Shown: positions 49,120 through 57,173 of the stretch, piece by piece
Position numbering within the stretch: the stretch's first letter is position 1
How the letters are laid out: each line of letters opens with the position of its first letter
Assembly (NCBI GenBank): GCA_965203435.1
Contig: CBDBCU010000001.1
Location: forward strand, 434,001-498,000
DNA from: CBDBCU01 sp965203435
GTDB lineage: Bacteria; Chloroflexota; Dehalococcoidia; Lucifugimonadales; UBA3495
DNA: 64,000 nucleotides
Reading direction: 5' to 3'
The notes under the pieces: generated by a model
Told to the model about the DNA's origin: nothing
Seen by the model: the letters and a program-made list of their open reading frames with translations, nothing else
Database searches by the model: none
Program-made: the position numbers and the translations under genes

Positions 49120-49914
49120 CTAAATCATCGTATAACCGCCGCTGACGCTCAAAGTCTGGCCGGTGATGAAACTGGCGGCGTCGGAGGCCAGGAAAACCAC
49201 TGCATTGGCAATTTCCTGAGCCGTTCCCATCCGCCGCAGGGGATAGGCCCGCCGTACCCGTTCCAGCACCTCGTCGGTAAAGATGTCCCGCATCTCATGC
49301 CACATACTTTCCGGGCTGAGCTCCTCGTCCCCCGGCGGCACAATCAGCCCGGGACAAACCACATTCAGCCGCAGGCCGTAGCGGCCGGTTTCCCGGGCGA
49401 TCGCCTTGCTCAGTGCGATAACGCCGCCCTTGCAGGCCGAATAAACGGCTTCCCGATACTCGCCCATCCGCCCGGCGTCGGAACTGATGCTGACAATGGC
49501 CCCGGCTTGCCGTTCAATCATATAGGGCAGGACGGCGTGGATGCAGTTGATCGGGCTCCACAGGTTGACCTGCACCTCTTTCTCATGCTCGGCCCGGGGC
49601 TTTTCCAGAAACAGGCGGTCAATCGTCCAGCCCACATTGTTGACCAGCACATCTACGCTGCCGAACTCGGCAACGGTCTGCTCGACCATTGCCGCCGCCT
49701 GCGCCCGGTCGGTTACATCCGCGGCGATAACTTTGACCCGGCAGCCGGGGTGCTTTTGGGTTACGGCGGCGGCTACCGCTTCGCCTTGGGCCGGGGCCAA
49801 TTCGGCAAGGGCAATGTTGGCGCCCTCGGCGGCAAAGGCATAGACGATAGCCCGCCCAATGTTGGAACCGCCGCCGGTTACGATAATGTTTTTCCCTTTC
49901 AAGCCCAATTCCAT
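49120..49914 (-). CDS. Short-chain dehydrogenase/reductase
   Basis: The 264-residue product is a classical SDR. It has the cofactor motif VTGGGSNIGRA, the acidic NADH-type end of strand 2 (IALAELAP), DVTDRAQ, NNVGWTID, and the catalytic SISSD and YSACKGG with Tyr and Lys. ITGQTLSVSGGYTMI ends it. The start at 49914 is preferred because AAGGA lies at a normal distance; a further ATG three codons upstream is possible. It resembles hydroxyacyl-CoA or cyclohexanol-type dehydrogenases; substrate unknown. A glycosyltransferase gene follows upstream on the same strand. Confidence 0.92.
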   Translation of the reverse strand: MELGLKGKNIIVTGGGSNIGRAIVYAFAAEGANIALAELAPAQGEAVAAAVTQKHPGCRVKVIAADVTDRAQAAAMVEQTVAEFGSVDVLVNNVGWTIDRLFLEKPRAEHEKEVQVNLWSPINCIHAVLPYMIERQAGAIVSISSDAGRMGEYREAVYSACKGGVIALSKAIARETGRYGLRLNVVCPGLIVPPGDEELSPESMWHEMRDIFTDEVLERVRRAYPLRRMGTAQEIANAVVFLASDAASFITGQTLSVSGGYTMI

Positions 49915-49953
49915 AGCTGCCATCCTTGACCTGGTTTCCGGGCAAAAGCCGGG

Positions 49954-50685
49954 CTAATTCTGCGGCCCCGGCGCTTTCGGGATGCCGCCGAAACGCAGGC
50001 GCAGCAATCCCTTAATATCCTCGAGGGCCGTGCCGGTTATGTTGACCGTGCTGGTCGGGTCATCCTGCCAGCGCACCGGGATGGAGACTATCCGATAGCC
50101 GCGCTTGGCGGCAATCAGCAGCAGCTCAGTGTCAAAGAACCAGTTGTTGTTGGCAATATGCGGCAGGATAGCTTGGGCCGCCGGCCGGGTCAATGCCTTG
50201 AACCCGCATTGGGCATCCGGAAAGGCGGTAAAGAACATTGCCTTAATCAGCAGGTTGTAGCAACGGGAAGTGAACTCCCGCTTGAATCCCCGGGTAACCC
50301 GGGATTCCCGGCTCAACCGGCTGCCGATGGCGATATGGGCGCCGCTTTCCAGGGCGGCAATCAGTTGGGGAAAGTGGGCCAAATCCGTGGACAAATCCAC
50401 ATCCATATAGCTAACTATGTCCGCTTGGCTGTTCAGCCAAGCCGTCCGCAAGGCCAGGCCCCGGCCCTTCTGCGGTAGGTAAAAATAGTCCACTCCCGGA
50501 ATTTCCCGGCCCAGGCTTTCCGCCACCGCCCGGGTCGCGTCAACCGAGGCATTGTCGGCAATAGTAACCCGCCAGGGATTAGGCAGGTGGGCCGCGAGAA
50601 AGGCGGTCAGCCGGCGAATGCTGTCCGGCAAGGCCGCTTCCTCGTTATAGACCGGCACCACGATTTCCACGGAGGCTCGATTCAT
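49954..50685 (-). CDS. Family 2 glycosyltransferase (dolichyl-phosphate-type)
   Basis: The 243-residue product is a GT-A fold enzyme. It shows VEIVVPVYNEEAALPDSIRR, WRVTIADNASVDATRAVAES, the metal-binding DVD in SYMDVDLSTDL, IAIGSRLSRESRV, and the family's QCGFKALTRPAA and WFFDTELLLIAAKRGYRI. These are typical for polyprenyl-phosphate mannose or glucose synthases (DPM1/Alg5 type). There is no C-terminal membrane helix. It begins 15 bases after purH on the same strand, so may share its transcript. Confidence 0.9.
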   Translation of the reverse strand: MNRASVEIVVPVYNEEAALPDSIRRLTAFLAAHLPNPWRVTIADNASVDATRAVAESLGREIPGVDYFYLPQKGRGLALRTAWLNSQADIVSYMDVDLSTDLAHFPQLIAALESGAHIAIGSRLSRESRVTRGFKREFTSRCYNLLIKAMFFTAFPDAQCGFKALTRPAAQAILPHIANNNWFFDTELLLIAAKRGYRIVSIPVRWQDDPTSTVNITGTALEDIKGLLRLRFGGIPKAPGPQN

Positions 50686-50700
50686 CGGGCGGCGACCTTT

Positions 50701-52254
50701 TCAGTGGCGGAAGTGGCGGACGCCGGTAAAGACCATCGCCAGCCCATGCCGGTTGGCGGCGGCGATTACTTCGTCATCCCGAAGGGAGCCGCCGGGCTGA
50801 ATGATGGCGGTAACGCCGGCTTCCGCCGCCAGTTCAATGTTGTCCGGAAAGGGAAAGAAAGCGTCCGAGGCCAGGGCGCAACCGGCCGCTTTGTCGCCGG
50901 CCAGACGCTGGGCCAGATGAACGCTGACCACCCGATTGGGCTGGCCGGCCCCCATACCCACCAAGGTGCGATTTTTGGCAAAGACGATGGCATTGGATTT
51001 GATATGTTTCACCGCCGTCCAGGCAAAGGCCAAGTCCTCGCGCTCGGCCGCCGTGGGGAGCCGGTCGGTAATCGTTTGCCAATCCGCCGGGTTTTCGGCA
51101 AGGGTATCCGGCTGCTGCACCAGGACGCCGCCGCTGAGGGGGCGCAAATCCAAAGCCGCCGCGCCGCCGCCCAAATCGTCCACCGCCAGAATCCGCAGAT
51201 TGCGCTTTTTCCGCAGGATTTCCAGGGCCGCCGGCGCATAGTCCGGGGCTACGACCACCTCATAAAAGACGGGACTCATAGCTTGGGCGGCGGCGGCGGT
51301 TACGCGGCGGTTATAGCCGACAATGCCGCCAAAGGCAGAAACGGTATCCCCGCCATAGGCTTGCAAATACGCCTGGGCCAAATCGGGGTGGCTGGACAGG
51401 CCGCAGGGGTTGGCGTGTTTGATTACCGCCACCGTCGGCTCGGAAAAGTCACTAACTACGCGCCAAGCGGCATCAGCGTCCATCAGGTTGTTGTAAGACA
51501 GCTCCCGCCCGTGCAGCTGGCGGGCCTGGGCCAAGCCGCCGGCCGCCTTCCCGCCGGCCGGGATATACAGGGCGCCGGCTTGATGGGGGTTTTCCCCATA
51601 GCGCAGCAAGCTGACCCGTTGCAGGGAAAGGTTCAACCGCTCCGGCAAAGGGTCCGTTTCATCCTGTTCTGCGGCCGCCGTGGCGGCGGACAGGTACGCG
51701 GTTACGGCGGCGTCATATTCCGCCACATGACGGAAAGCCTTGGCCGCCAGCTGCCGCCGTTCTGCAAAGGTCAAGGCGTTGGCGGCGATTTTATCCGCTA
51801 CCCATTCGTAGTCGGACGGGTCAACCACCACCGCAACGGCGACGAAGTTTTTGGCCGCCGCCCGCAGCATTGTGGGGCCGCCGATGTCAATGTTTTCCAG
51901 GGCGTCGGCCAGGGCAACCCCGGGGCGGCTGATGGTGGCGACAAAGGGATAGAGGTTCACCGCTACCAGGTCAATGGGGGCAATGCCCTGGCTTTCCAGC
52001 TCAGCCAGGTGTTCCGGGTCGTCCCGCCGGGCCAGCAGGCCGGCGTAGATAACCGGGTGCAAAGTCTTGACCCGGCCGTCCAGAATTTCCGGCGACCCGG
52101 TAACATCCGACACCTGCCGCACGGCCAAACCGCCCTCCTGGGTCAAGGTTTGGTGGGTGCCGCCGGTGCTGATTAGCTCGACCCCGGCGGCGGCCAAGCG
52201 GCGGCCGAAGTCCACTACGCCGGTTTTGTCATAAACACTGAGCAGCGCTTTCAA
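50701..52254 (-). CDS. purH: Bifunctional AICAR transformylase / IMP cyclohydrolase
   Basis: PurH performs the last two steps of IMP synthesis. The N-terminal cyclohydrolase has ALLSVYDKTGVVDFGRRL, ISTGGTHQTL, VKTLHPVIYAGLLARRDD and YPFVATISRPG. The transformylase has LRYGENPHQAGALY, ELSYNNLMDADAAWRVVSDF, VIKHANPCG and, at the end, AIIQPGGSLRDDEVIAAANR. The start is TTG at 52254 with GAGGAA upstream, giving 517 residues, a normal length. It lies downstream of purM and purF on the same strand. Confidence 0.97.
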   Translation of the reverse strand: MKALLSVYDKTGVVDFGRRLAAAGVELISTGGTHQTLTQEGGLAVRQVSDVTGSPEILDGRVKTLHPVIYAGLLARRDDPEHLAELESQGIAPIDLVAVNLYPFVATISRPGVALADALENIDIGGPTMLRAAAKNFVAVAVVVDPSDYEWVADKIAANALTFAERRQLAAKAFRHVAEYDAAVTAYLSAATAAAEQDETDPLPERLNLSLQRVSLLRYGENPHQAGALYIPAGGKAAGGLAQARQLHGRELSYNNLMDADAAWRVVSDFSEPTVAVIKHANPCGLSSHPDLAQAYLQAYGGDTVSAFGGIVGYNRRVTAAAAQAMSPVFYEVVVAPDYAPAALEILRKKRNLRILAVDDLGGGAAALDLRPLSGGVLVQQPDTLAENPADWQTITDRLPTAAEREDLAFAWTAVKHIKSNAIVFAKNRTLVGMGAGQPNRVVSVHLAQRLAGDKAAGCALASDAFFPFPDNIELAAEAGVTAIIQPGGSLRDDEVIAAANRHGLAMVFTGVRHFRH

Positions 52255-52302
52255 GCTCTCTATTCCTCGATCAAGGATTATTGCCGGGATTCGTTCTACC
52301 CC

Positions 52303-52352
52303 CCGCTCACCCGGAACTTGTTGCAGGGTCGCCGCGCACCGGTTAAAGGACG
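52303..52352. repeat. Family B repeat, degenerate
   Basis: CCGCTCACCCGGAACTTG, TTGCAGGG and a facing remnant CGCACCGGTTAAAGGACG lie between purM and purH. Confidence 0.55.
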
Positions 52353-52387
52353 AATAAGCCGCGGTCAACGGATTCCTTTGCCGGAAT

Positions 52388-53407
52388 TCAGGAATGGAAA
52401 ATAACTTGCTCCCCTCCGGCGCGTTCTACGATCTGGCCCACGACGACGGCATCCGGAACGGCGGCTTGGATAGCGTCGACATCTGGCTCCCGACAGACGG
52501 CTACCATTCCCAAGCCCATATTGAACACCCGGTACATTTCCGCCAGGGCCACCGACCCCTCAGCTTGAATCAGGGCAAAGATGGGCGGTATAGCCCAGGA
52601 GCCGGTCTGAAAGCGGGCGGCCACCGTATCCGGCAGAATGGCCGGCATTTTTCCCGGCAGACCGCCGCCGGTGATGTGCGCCAGTCCCTTGATAACGCCC
52701 AGGGCCGGCTGCAATTGGGGATAATAGCAACGATGGCGGGCCAGCAGTTCCTCGCCCAGGCTGTGCTGCAAGTCGCCGTAGCGCCGAAACAAGGCCGCCG
52801 GATCGGCGTCGGTATTAAAGACCCGCCGCGCCAGAGAAAATCCGTTGGTATGCAGGCCGTTGGAGGGGATACCCACCAGGCAATCGCCCGGCGCGATGCC
52901 GCCGCTTTCCAGCAGGGCGTCCCGTTCTGCTACGCCCACCAGAAAGCCGGCCAAGTCAAAATCGGCGGCGGCGTACAGGCCGGGCAATTGCGCCGTTTCC
53001 CCGCCGATAAGAGCGCAGCCCACTTCCCGGCAGCCCCAGACCATCCCCCGCAGCAGGGTTTCCATCCGCTGCTCGTCCCAATCGCTGAAGGCCACATAGT
53101 CCAGGAAAAAGAGGGGTTTGGCCCCCTTGGTCAGGATGTCGTTGACATTGAGGGTGACCAAATCCTGCCCGAGGGATTCGTAGTGGCCCAGCTGGGCGGC
53201 GATTTTCAGCTTGGTGCCAACTCCGTCGGCGCTGGCGACCAGCACCGGCCGCTGATAGCCGGTCAACTCGAACAAGCCGGCAAAACCGCCGCCAGAGCCG
53301 ATAACTTCCGACCCGTGCGTCATGGACGCAAAGGCTTTGATGCGGGCTTTCAGCTGTTCCATCCCGTCCAGGTGGACGCCGGATGCCTGGTAAGTGTCGC
53401 CGGTCAA
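52388..53407 (-). CDS. purM: Phosphoribosylformylglycinamidine cyclo-ligase
   Basis: PurM closes the imidazole ring of AIR. The 339-residue product has the N-terminal TYQASGVHLDGMEQLKARIK, GGFAGLFELTGYQRPVLVAS, the core ADGVGTKLKIAAQLGHYESL, GQDLVTLNVNDILTKGAKPL, GGETAQLPGLY and HITGGGLPGKMP. TTG at 53407 is chosen because an extended -10 promoter at 53499-53509 places the transcript start downstream of any ATG. There is no other usable start between. GGAGCGG lies upstream. Confidence 0.95.
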   Translation of the reverse strand: MTGDTYQASGVHLDGMEQLKARIKAFASMTHGSEVIGSGGGFAGLFELTGYQRPVLVASADGVGTKLKIAAQLGHYESLGQDLVTLNVNDILTKGAKPLFFLDYVAFSDWDEQRMETLLRGMVWGCREVGCALIGGETAQLPGLYAAADFDLAGFLVGVAERDALLESGGIAPGDCLVGIPSNGLHTNGFSLARRVFNTDADPAALFRRYGDLQHSLGEELLARHRCYYPQLQPALGVIKGLAHITGGGLPGKMPAILPDTVAARFQTGSWAIPPIFALIQAEGSVALAEMYRVFNMGLGMVAVCREPDVDAIQAAVPDAVVVGQIVERAGGEQVIFHS

Positions 53408-53498
53408 AATGGCCGCTCCGGGAAATTTCCACTGCCCCTGGGCCGGCAATGCCGGCCGGGAAAAATCCGCCGCCGTTTCCGGGCGGTGATAGGGGACT

Positions 53499-53509
53499 AT
53501 TGTAGCACA
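53499..53509 (-). promoter_or_regulatory. Extended -10 promoter of purM
   Basis: On the minus strand this reads TGTGCTACAAT, identical to the S41 protease promoter. The predicted leader is about 85 bases long. Confidence 0.6.
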
Positions 53510-53526
53510 AACTGATTTCGGCTGTG

Positions 53527-53745
53527 GTTCATCCTTCAACAAGTTCAGGATGAGCGGAAAGGGGCCGGCGACAGGATGAGCGGAAAAGGGGCCGGCGGCA
53601 ATGGGATTCGGGATAGGGGATTCCCTTTGCTTGCGGCGGGTTCATCCTTCAACAAGTTCAGGATGAGCGGAAAGGGGCCGGCGACAGGATGAGCGGGAAA
53701 AGGCCGGCGGCAGGATAAGCGGAAAGGGGCCGGGGACAGGATGAG
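53527..53745. repeat. Family B repeat duplicated with a 111-bp period and decaying tandem tails
   Basis: TTCATCCTTCAACAAGTTCA begins at about 53529 and again at about 53640. Each copy continues GGATGAGCGGAAAGGGGCCG then GCGACAGGATGAGCGG. After the second copy several shorter units of about 27 bases (AGGATGAGCGGAAAGGGGCC type) follow and decay. This is the main content of the 441-base gap between purF and purM. Confidence 0.85.
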
Positions 53746-53848
53746 GGGGAAAGGGGCGGCGGCGGGATAAATAGATAAAGAATCGGCGGCAAGGAAATAA
53801 CCGGCGGCAAGGGGGAGGGATGGCAGGTTTCCTTTATTGACGGGGCTG

Positions 53849-55282
53849 TTAGCCGGCCGCCGGGCGGCCCAGATGCAGCTGCACCGGCACCGGGTAGTTG
53901 CCGGTAAAGCAGGCGTCGCAGAAACCGCTTTCATCCCCGTTGACTACCGACATCAAGCCCTTGACGCTCAGGTAGCCCAGGGAATCGGCCTCGGTCAATT
54001 CCCGGATTTCCGCTACCGACTTGCTGGCGGCAATCAGTTCCTCCCGGGTGGGCATATCCACGCCCATATAGCAGGGATGTTTGATGGGCGGGGCGCAAAC
54101 CCGGACATGAATCTCTTTGGCCCCGGCTTTCCGCAGCACCCGAATGACATGGGGCATTGTAGTGCCGCGGACGATGCTGTCATCCACCACTACCAGCCGC
54201 TGCCCCTGGATTACTTCGGTCAGCGGGTTCAACTTCTGGCGGACGCCCAAGTCGCGCAGCCGCTGCTCCGGCTCAATAAAAGTGCGGCCTACATAGCGGT
54301 TCTTAATCAGCCCATCGCTGTAGGGAATGCCCGACTCCCGGGCGTAGCCCACGGCCGCCGCCGTCGAGGAGTCCGGGATACCCACTACCAGGTCGGCGGC
54401 GACGGGATGTTCCCGGGCCAACCGCGCCCCCATTTCCCGGCGGGCCGCATAGACCAGCATCCCGTCCAGCACGCTGTCCGGGCGGGAAAAGTATATATGC
54501 TCGAAAACGCACATCGCCCGCCGCTGGGGGGTGCGGTCATAAACGGCGGAACGGAGGCCGTGGCGGTCAATAACCACCGCCTCGCCGGGTTGGATGTCCC
54601 GGGCATATTCCGCGCCCAAGTGATCCAGGGCGCAGCTTTCCGAGGCGATAACCCAGCCGGATTCCAGTCGGCCCAGGCACAGGGGCCGGATGCCGAAAGG
54701 ATCCCGGGCCGCCAGCAGGGTATCCTCGGTCAAGGCCACTATGGAAAAGGCCCCGGACAGGGTACGCATACAATGGAACAGCCGCTCCTCCCAAGAGGGG
54801 CCGGGGGCGTTGACCAGTTGGTAGGCAATCACTTCGGAATCGGTGGTGGCGGCAAAGCGGCAAGCCCACTGTTCCTCCAGCTGCCGTTGCAGTTGGGGGG
54901 CGTTGATGATGTTGCCGTTGTGGGCCAGGGCCAGCCGCCCGGCCCGGCCGTGGACCAGCAGGGGTTGGGCGTTGCAAAGCTGGCTGGCCCCGGAGGTGGA
55001 GTAGCGGGTATGGCCGATGGCAAACTCGCCGTCCAGGGGCAGAAAGTCCCGTTCCCGGAAAATCTGGGTAACGAGGCCCATATCCACATGGACATTGATG
55101 TCCCGGCCGTTGGCGGCGGCAATGCCGGCGCTTTCCTGCCCCCGGTGCTGGAGGGCCAGGATGCCAAAGAAAGCGACCCGGCTGGCGGCGGCTCCGGGCA
55201 GATAAACGCCCACTACACCGCACGCTTCCCGTGGGTGGTCAAAAGGCCCTCGGAACTTGGCGCCGGTCAATTCATTGTCCAC
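53849..55282 (-). CDS. purF: Amidophosphoribosyltransferase
   Basis: PurF starts purine synthesis by making phosphoribosylamine. The 477-residue protein has a 20-residue propeptide ending REA, then Cys21 (ACGVVGVYLPG) as glutaminase nucleophile, HTRYSTSG, NGNIIN, and the PRPP-binding VVVDDSIVRGTTMP. The four cysteines that bind a 4Fe-4S cluster in the Bacillus enzyme are all here: AMCVFEHIYF, HPCYMGVD and CDAC. So this is the iron-sulfur, propeptide-processed type. The start overlaps no neighbour; purM lies downstream after a repeat-rich gap. Confidence 0.97.
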   Translation of the reverse strand: MDNELTGAKFRGPFDHPREACGVVGVYLPGAAASRVAFFGILALQHRGQESAGIAAANGRDINVHVDMGLVTQIFRERDFLPLDGEFAIGHTRYSTSGASQLCNAQPLLVHGRAGRLALAHNGNIINAPQLQRQLEEQWACRFAATTDSEVIAYQLVNAPGPSWEERLFHCMRTLSGAFSIVALTEDTLLAARDPFGIRPLCLGRLESGWVIASESCALDHLGAEYARDIQPGEAVVIDRHGLRSAVYDRTPQRRAMCVFEHIYFSRPDSVLDGMLVYAARREMGARLAREHPVAADLVVGIPDSSTAAAVGYARESGIPYSDGLIKNRYVGRTFIEPEQRLRDLGVRQKLNPLTEVIQGQRLVVVDDSIVRGTTMPHVIRVLRKAGAKEIHVRVCAPPIKHPCYMGVDMPTREELIAASKSVAEIRELTEADSLGYLSVKGLMSVVNGDESGFCDACFTGNYPVPVQLHLGRPAAG

Positions 55283-55343
55283 ATCACTATTTTAAGTTGC
55301 CGCGCCCTTGCGGTCAACGCGTTTCCGGGCCGGGTTCTGCGGT

Positions 55344-55412
55344 TATGGGCTATTCATCCTTCAACAAGTTCAGGATGAGCGGATTGAATAAGTTCAGGAC
55401 GAGGGGAATGAA
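55344..55412. repeat. Family B repeat
   Basis: TTCATCCTTCAACAAGTTCA then GGATGAGCGG is a full unit. A truncated copy (AATAAGTTCAGGACGAGGGG) follows. Confidence 0.75.
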
Positions 55413-55494
55413 TAACCCGCAACAGAACGGAAACCCGGGCCGACTTCCTTTTGCTACCGGCGGTTTCCCGCCTATCCGGAATCGGGTTATTTTC

Positions 55495-55521
55495 CGCTCA
55501 TCCTGAACTTGTTGAAGGATG
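55495..55521. repeat. Family B repeat, inverted
   Basis: CCGCTCATCCTGAACTTG then TTGAAGGATGA lies just after the khpB stop, facing the copy at 55344. Confidence 0.8.
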
Positions 55522-55548
55522 ACCAATTCCGGCAGAACCGAACCGGCC

Positions 55549-56313
55549 CTACCGCTTGGGGATGACGCTTACCTTGCGGTCGTCGCCGAAACCGATGCTT
55601 TCGGTGCTGACGCTGGGGCTGTCGGCCAGGGAAATGTGGATGATGCGGCGGTCGGCGGCCGACATAGGCTCCAAGGTAATGGTACGCCCGGTCTGGGCCA
55701 CCCGTTCCGCCACCTTGTTCGCCATATCCCGCAGGGAAGTTTCCCGGCGGCGGCGGTACTGCTCCACATCCAGGGTCACCCGCACCCCCTCGCCGAACTC
55801 CCGCCGCACAATCATACTGACGATGAACTGCAAGGAGTGGAGGGTCTGCCCCCGCCGGCCAATCAGCAGGCCGGAGTCGGGGCCGGTGATGTCAAGGATG
55901 GGGCCGCCGGCCTCGGCGTCATTGGCGGCGCGGATGACGCCGGTTACATTGACCCCGGCGGTGGACAGGATGTTGTTCAGGGCAACCAGGGCCAGGTCGG
56001 CCGCGCTGCCGGCTTCGGCCGCCGCGACCGGAGCCGGGGCGGCGGCTACGGCGGCCGCGATACTGTCCGCTACGGTATCCCCGTCGGTATCCGGCCCGGT
56101 ATCCGCAACGGCGGTAGTGGCGGACGGGGCGGCCCCGGCGGGGCTGCGGAGAGTTACCCGGACCCGGGCGGCTTCGCCGCCGATGCCCAGGAAACCGGCC
56201 TTGCCCCTACTTAGCACTTCGACCTCGGCCGCGCTGCGGTCGACGCCGAGCTCTTTCAGCGCCAGTTCTTCGGCCTCTTCGACGGTTCGGGCGGTGCGCA
56301 CGACTGCTTCCAT
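55549..56313 (-). CDS. khpB: RNA-binding protein KhpB/Jag (Jag_N, KH, R3H)
   Basis: KhpB binds RNA and is encoded beside yidC in many bacteria. Domains in order are Jag_N (residues 1-52, TVEEAEELALKELGVDRS and KAGFLGIGGEAARVRV), an Ala-rich linker (about 60-105), a KH domain with PDSGLLIGRRGQTLHSLQFI, and an R3H domain (RETSLRDMANKVAERVAQTG, then RTITLEPMSAADRRIIH). The 254-residue length is normal. The start overlaps the 3' end of yidC by 107 bases in another frame. The N-terminal match to other Jag proteins confirms this start. Confidence 0.93.
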   Translation of the reverse strand: MEAVVRTARTVEEAEELALKELGVDRSAAEVEVLSRGKAGFLGIGGEAARVRVTLRSPAGAAPSATTAVADTGPDTDGDTVADSIAAAVAAAPAPVAAAEAGSAADLALVALNNILSTAGVNVTGVIRAANDAEAGGPILDITGPDSGLLIGRRGQTLHSLQFIVSMIVRREFGEGVRVTLDVEQYRRRRETSLRDMANKVAERVAQTGRTITLEPMSAADRRIIHISLADSPSVSTESIGFGDDRKVSVIPKR

Positions 56314-57130
56314 CGTCTTCTATCTCCTTGGCCGCGCTATTTTCAGCGGCGGATTGACTGGCGGGGGCCGGCGCCGACGCCGCCCGGGGGAACAGGGGGA
56401 ACAAAGGCCCCCAACCGGTGATGAAATACTGAATGCCGACGCCGATGACATTGGACACGATCCAATAGAGCGGCAAGCCGCTGGGCCATTGCAGGGAAAA
56501 GAAACCCAGGAATATGGGTATCATCCACAGCATCATGTTCTGGCTGGACTGCTGCCGCGGATCCGGCGACGGCATCATGGTCATCTTTTGCTGAACCCAG
56601 GTCGTCGCCGCCACCAGAATGGGGAAAATTATCGGCGACGGATCCGGTTCCCCCAGCCGCAGCCACAGGAACTGGTCGCTCAAAGGCGCCGCCGAATGAA
56701 TGGGTACAAAGGTGACCCAGGAATAGAGCTTGTCCGACAGGTCGACCAAGTCCTCCGGCTTGGTGTAAAGGGTCTGCACCAGGACCCGGAACAGGCCAAT
56801 CAGGATGGGCATCTGCACGATCAGCGGCCCCAGGCAACCGACCGGGTTGATCCCGGCCTCCCGGTAGAGCCGCATCGTTTCCTGGGATACCCGAGCCCGG
56901 TCGCCGCTGTACCGTTCCTGAATTTCCCGCATCCGGGGTTGCAGCTCGCTCATCCGCCGCATCTGGCGGATCTGCTTCAGGGTCAGCGGCAGCGTTACCA
57001 GCCGCACCAGGATGGTAAAGGCGATAATCGCCAGGCCCATATTGTTGAAAAGCAGCACATACAACACCATCAAGGTGTTGAGCATGGGCCGGATGATTAC
57101 TTCGTTCCAGAGGAGAAAGAGAAACTCCAA
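56207..57130 (-). CDS. yidC: Membrane protein insertase YidC (short type)
   Basis: YidC inserts proteins into the cytoplasmic membrane. The 307-residue product lacks the large periplasmic domain of Gram-negative YidC and has five hydrophobic helices, the hydrophilic hairpin (QIRQMRRMSELQPRMREIQE), GCLGPLIVQMPILIGLFRVL, and WPSGLPLYWIVSNVIGVGIQ. The last 35 residues are strongly basic (HRPNRRRGRRTGAERARRRP, then QRGRGRSAK), a tail that may bind ribosomes. That tail is encoded by DNA that also encodes the start of khpB in another frame. Confidence 0.95.
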   Translation of the reverse strand: MEFLFLLWNEVIIRPMLNTLMVLYVLLFNNMGLAIIAFTILVRLVTLPLTLKQIRQMRRMSELQPRMREIQERYSGDRARVSQETMRLYREAGINPVGCLGPLIVQMPILIGLFRVLVQTLYTKPEDLVDLSDKLYSWVTFVPIHSAAPLSDQFLWLRLGEPDPSPIIFPILVAATTWVQQKMTMMPSPDPRQQSSQNMMLWMIPIFLGFFSLQWPSGLPLYWIVSNVIGVGIQYFITGWGPLFPLFPRAASAPAPASQSAAENSAAKEIEDDGSSRAHRPNRRRGRRTGAERARRRPQRGRGRSAK

Positions 57131-57173
57131 GGGGACTCCTAGCCGGCCTTGCCAGGCCGCTGTGCCGGGCTGC

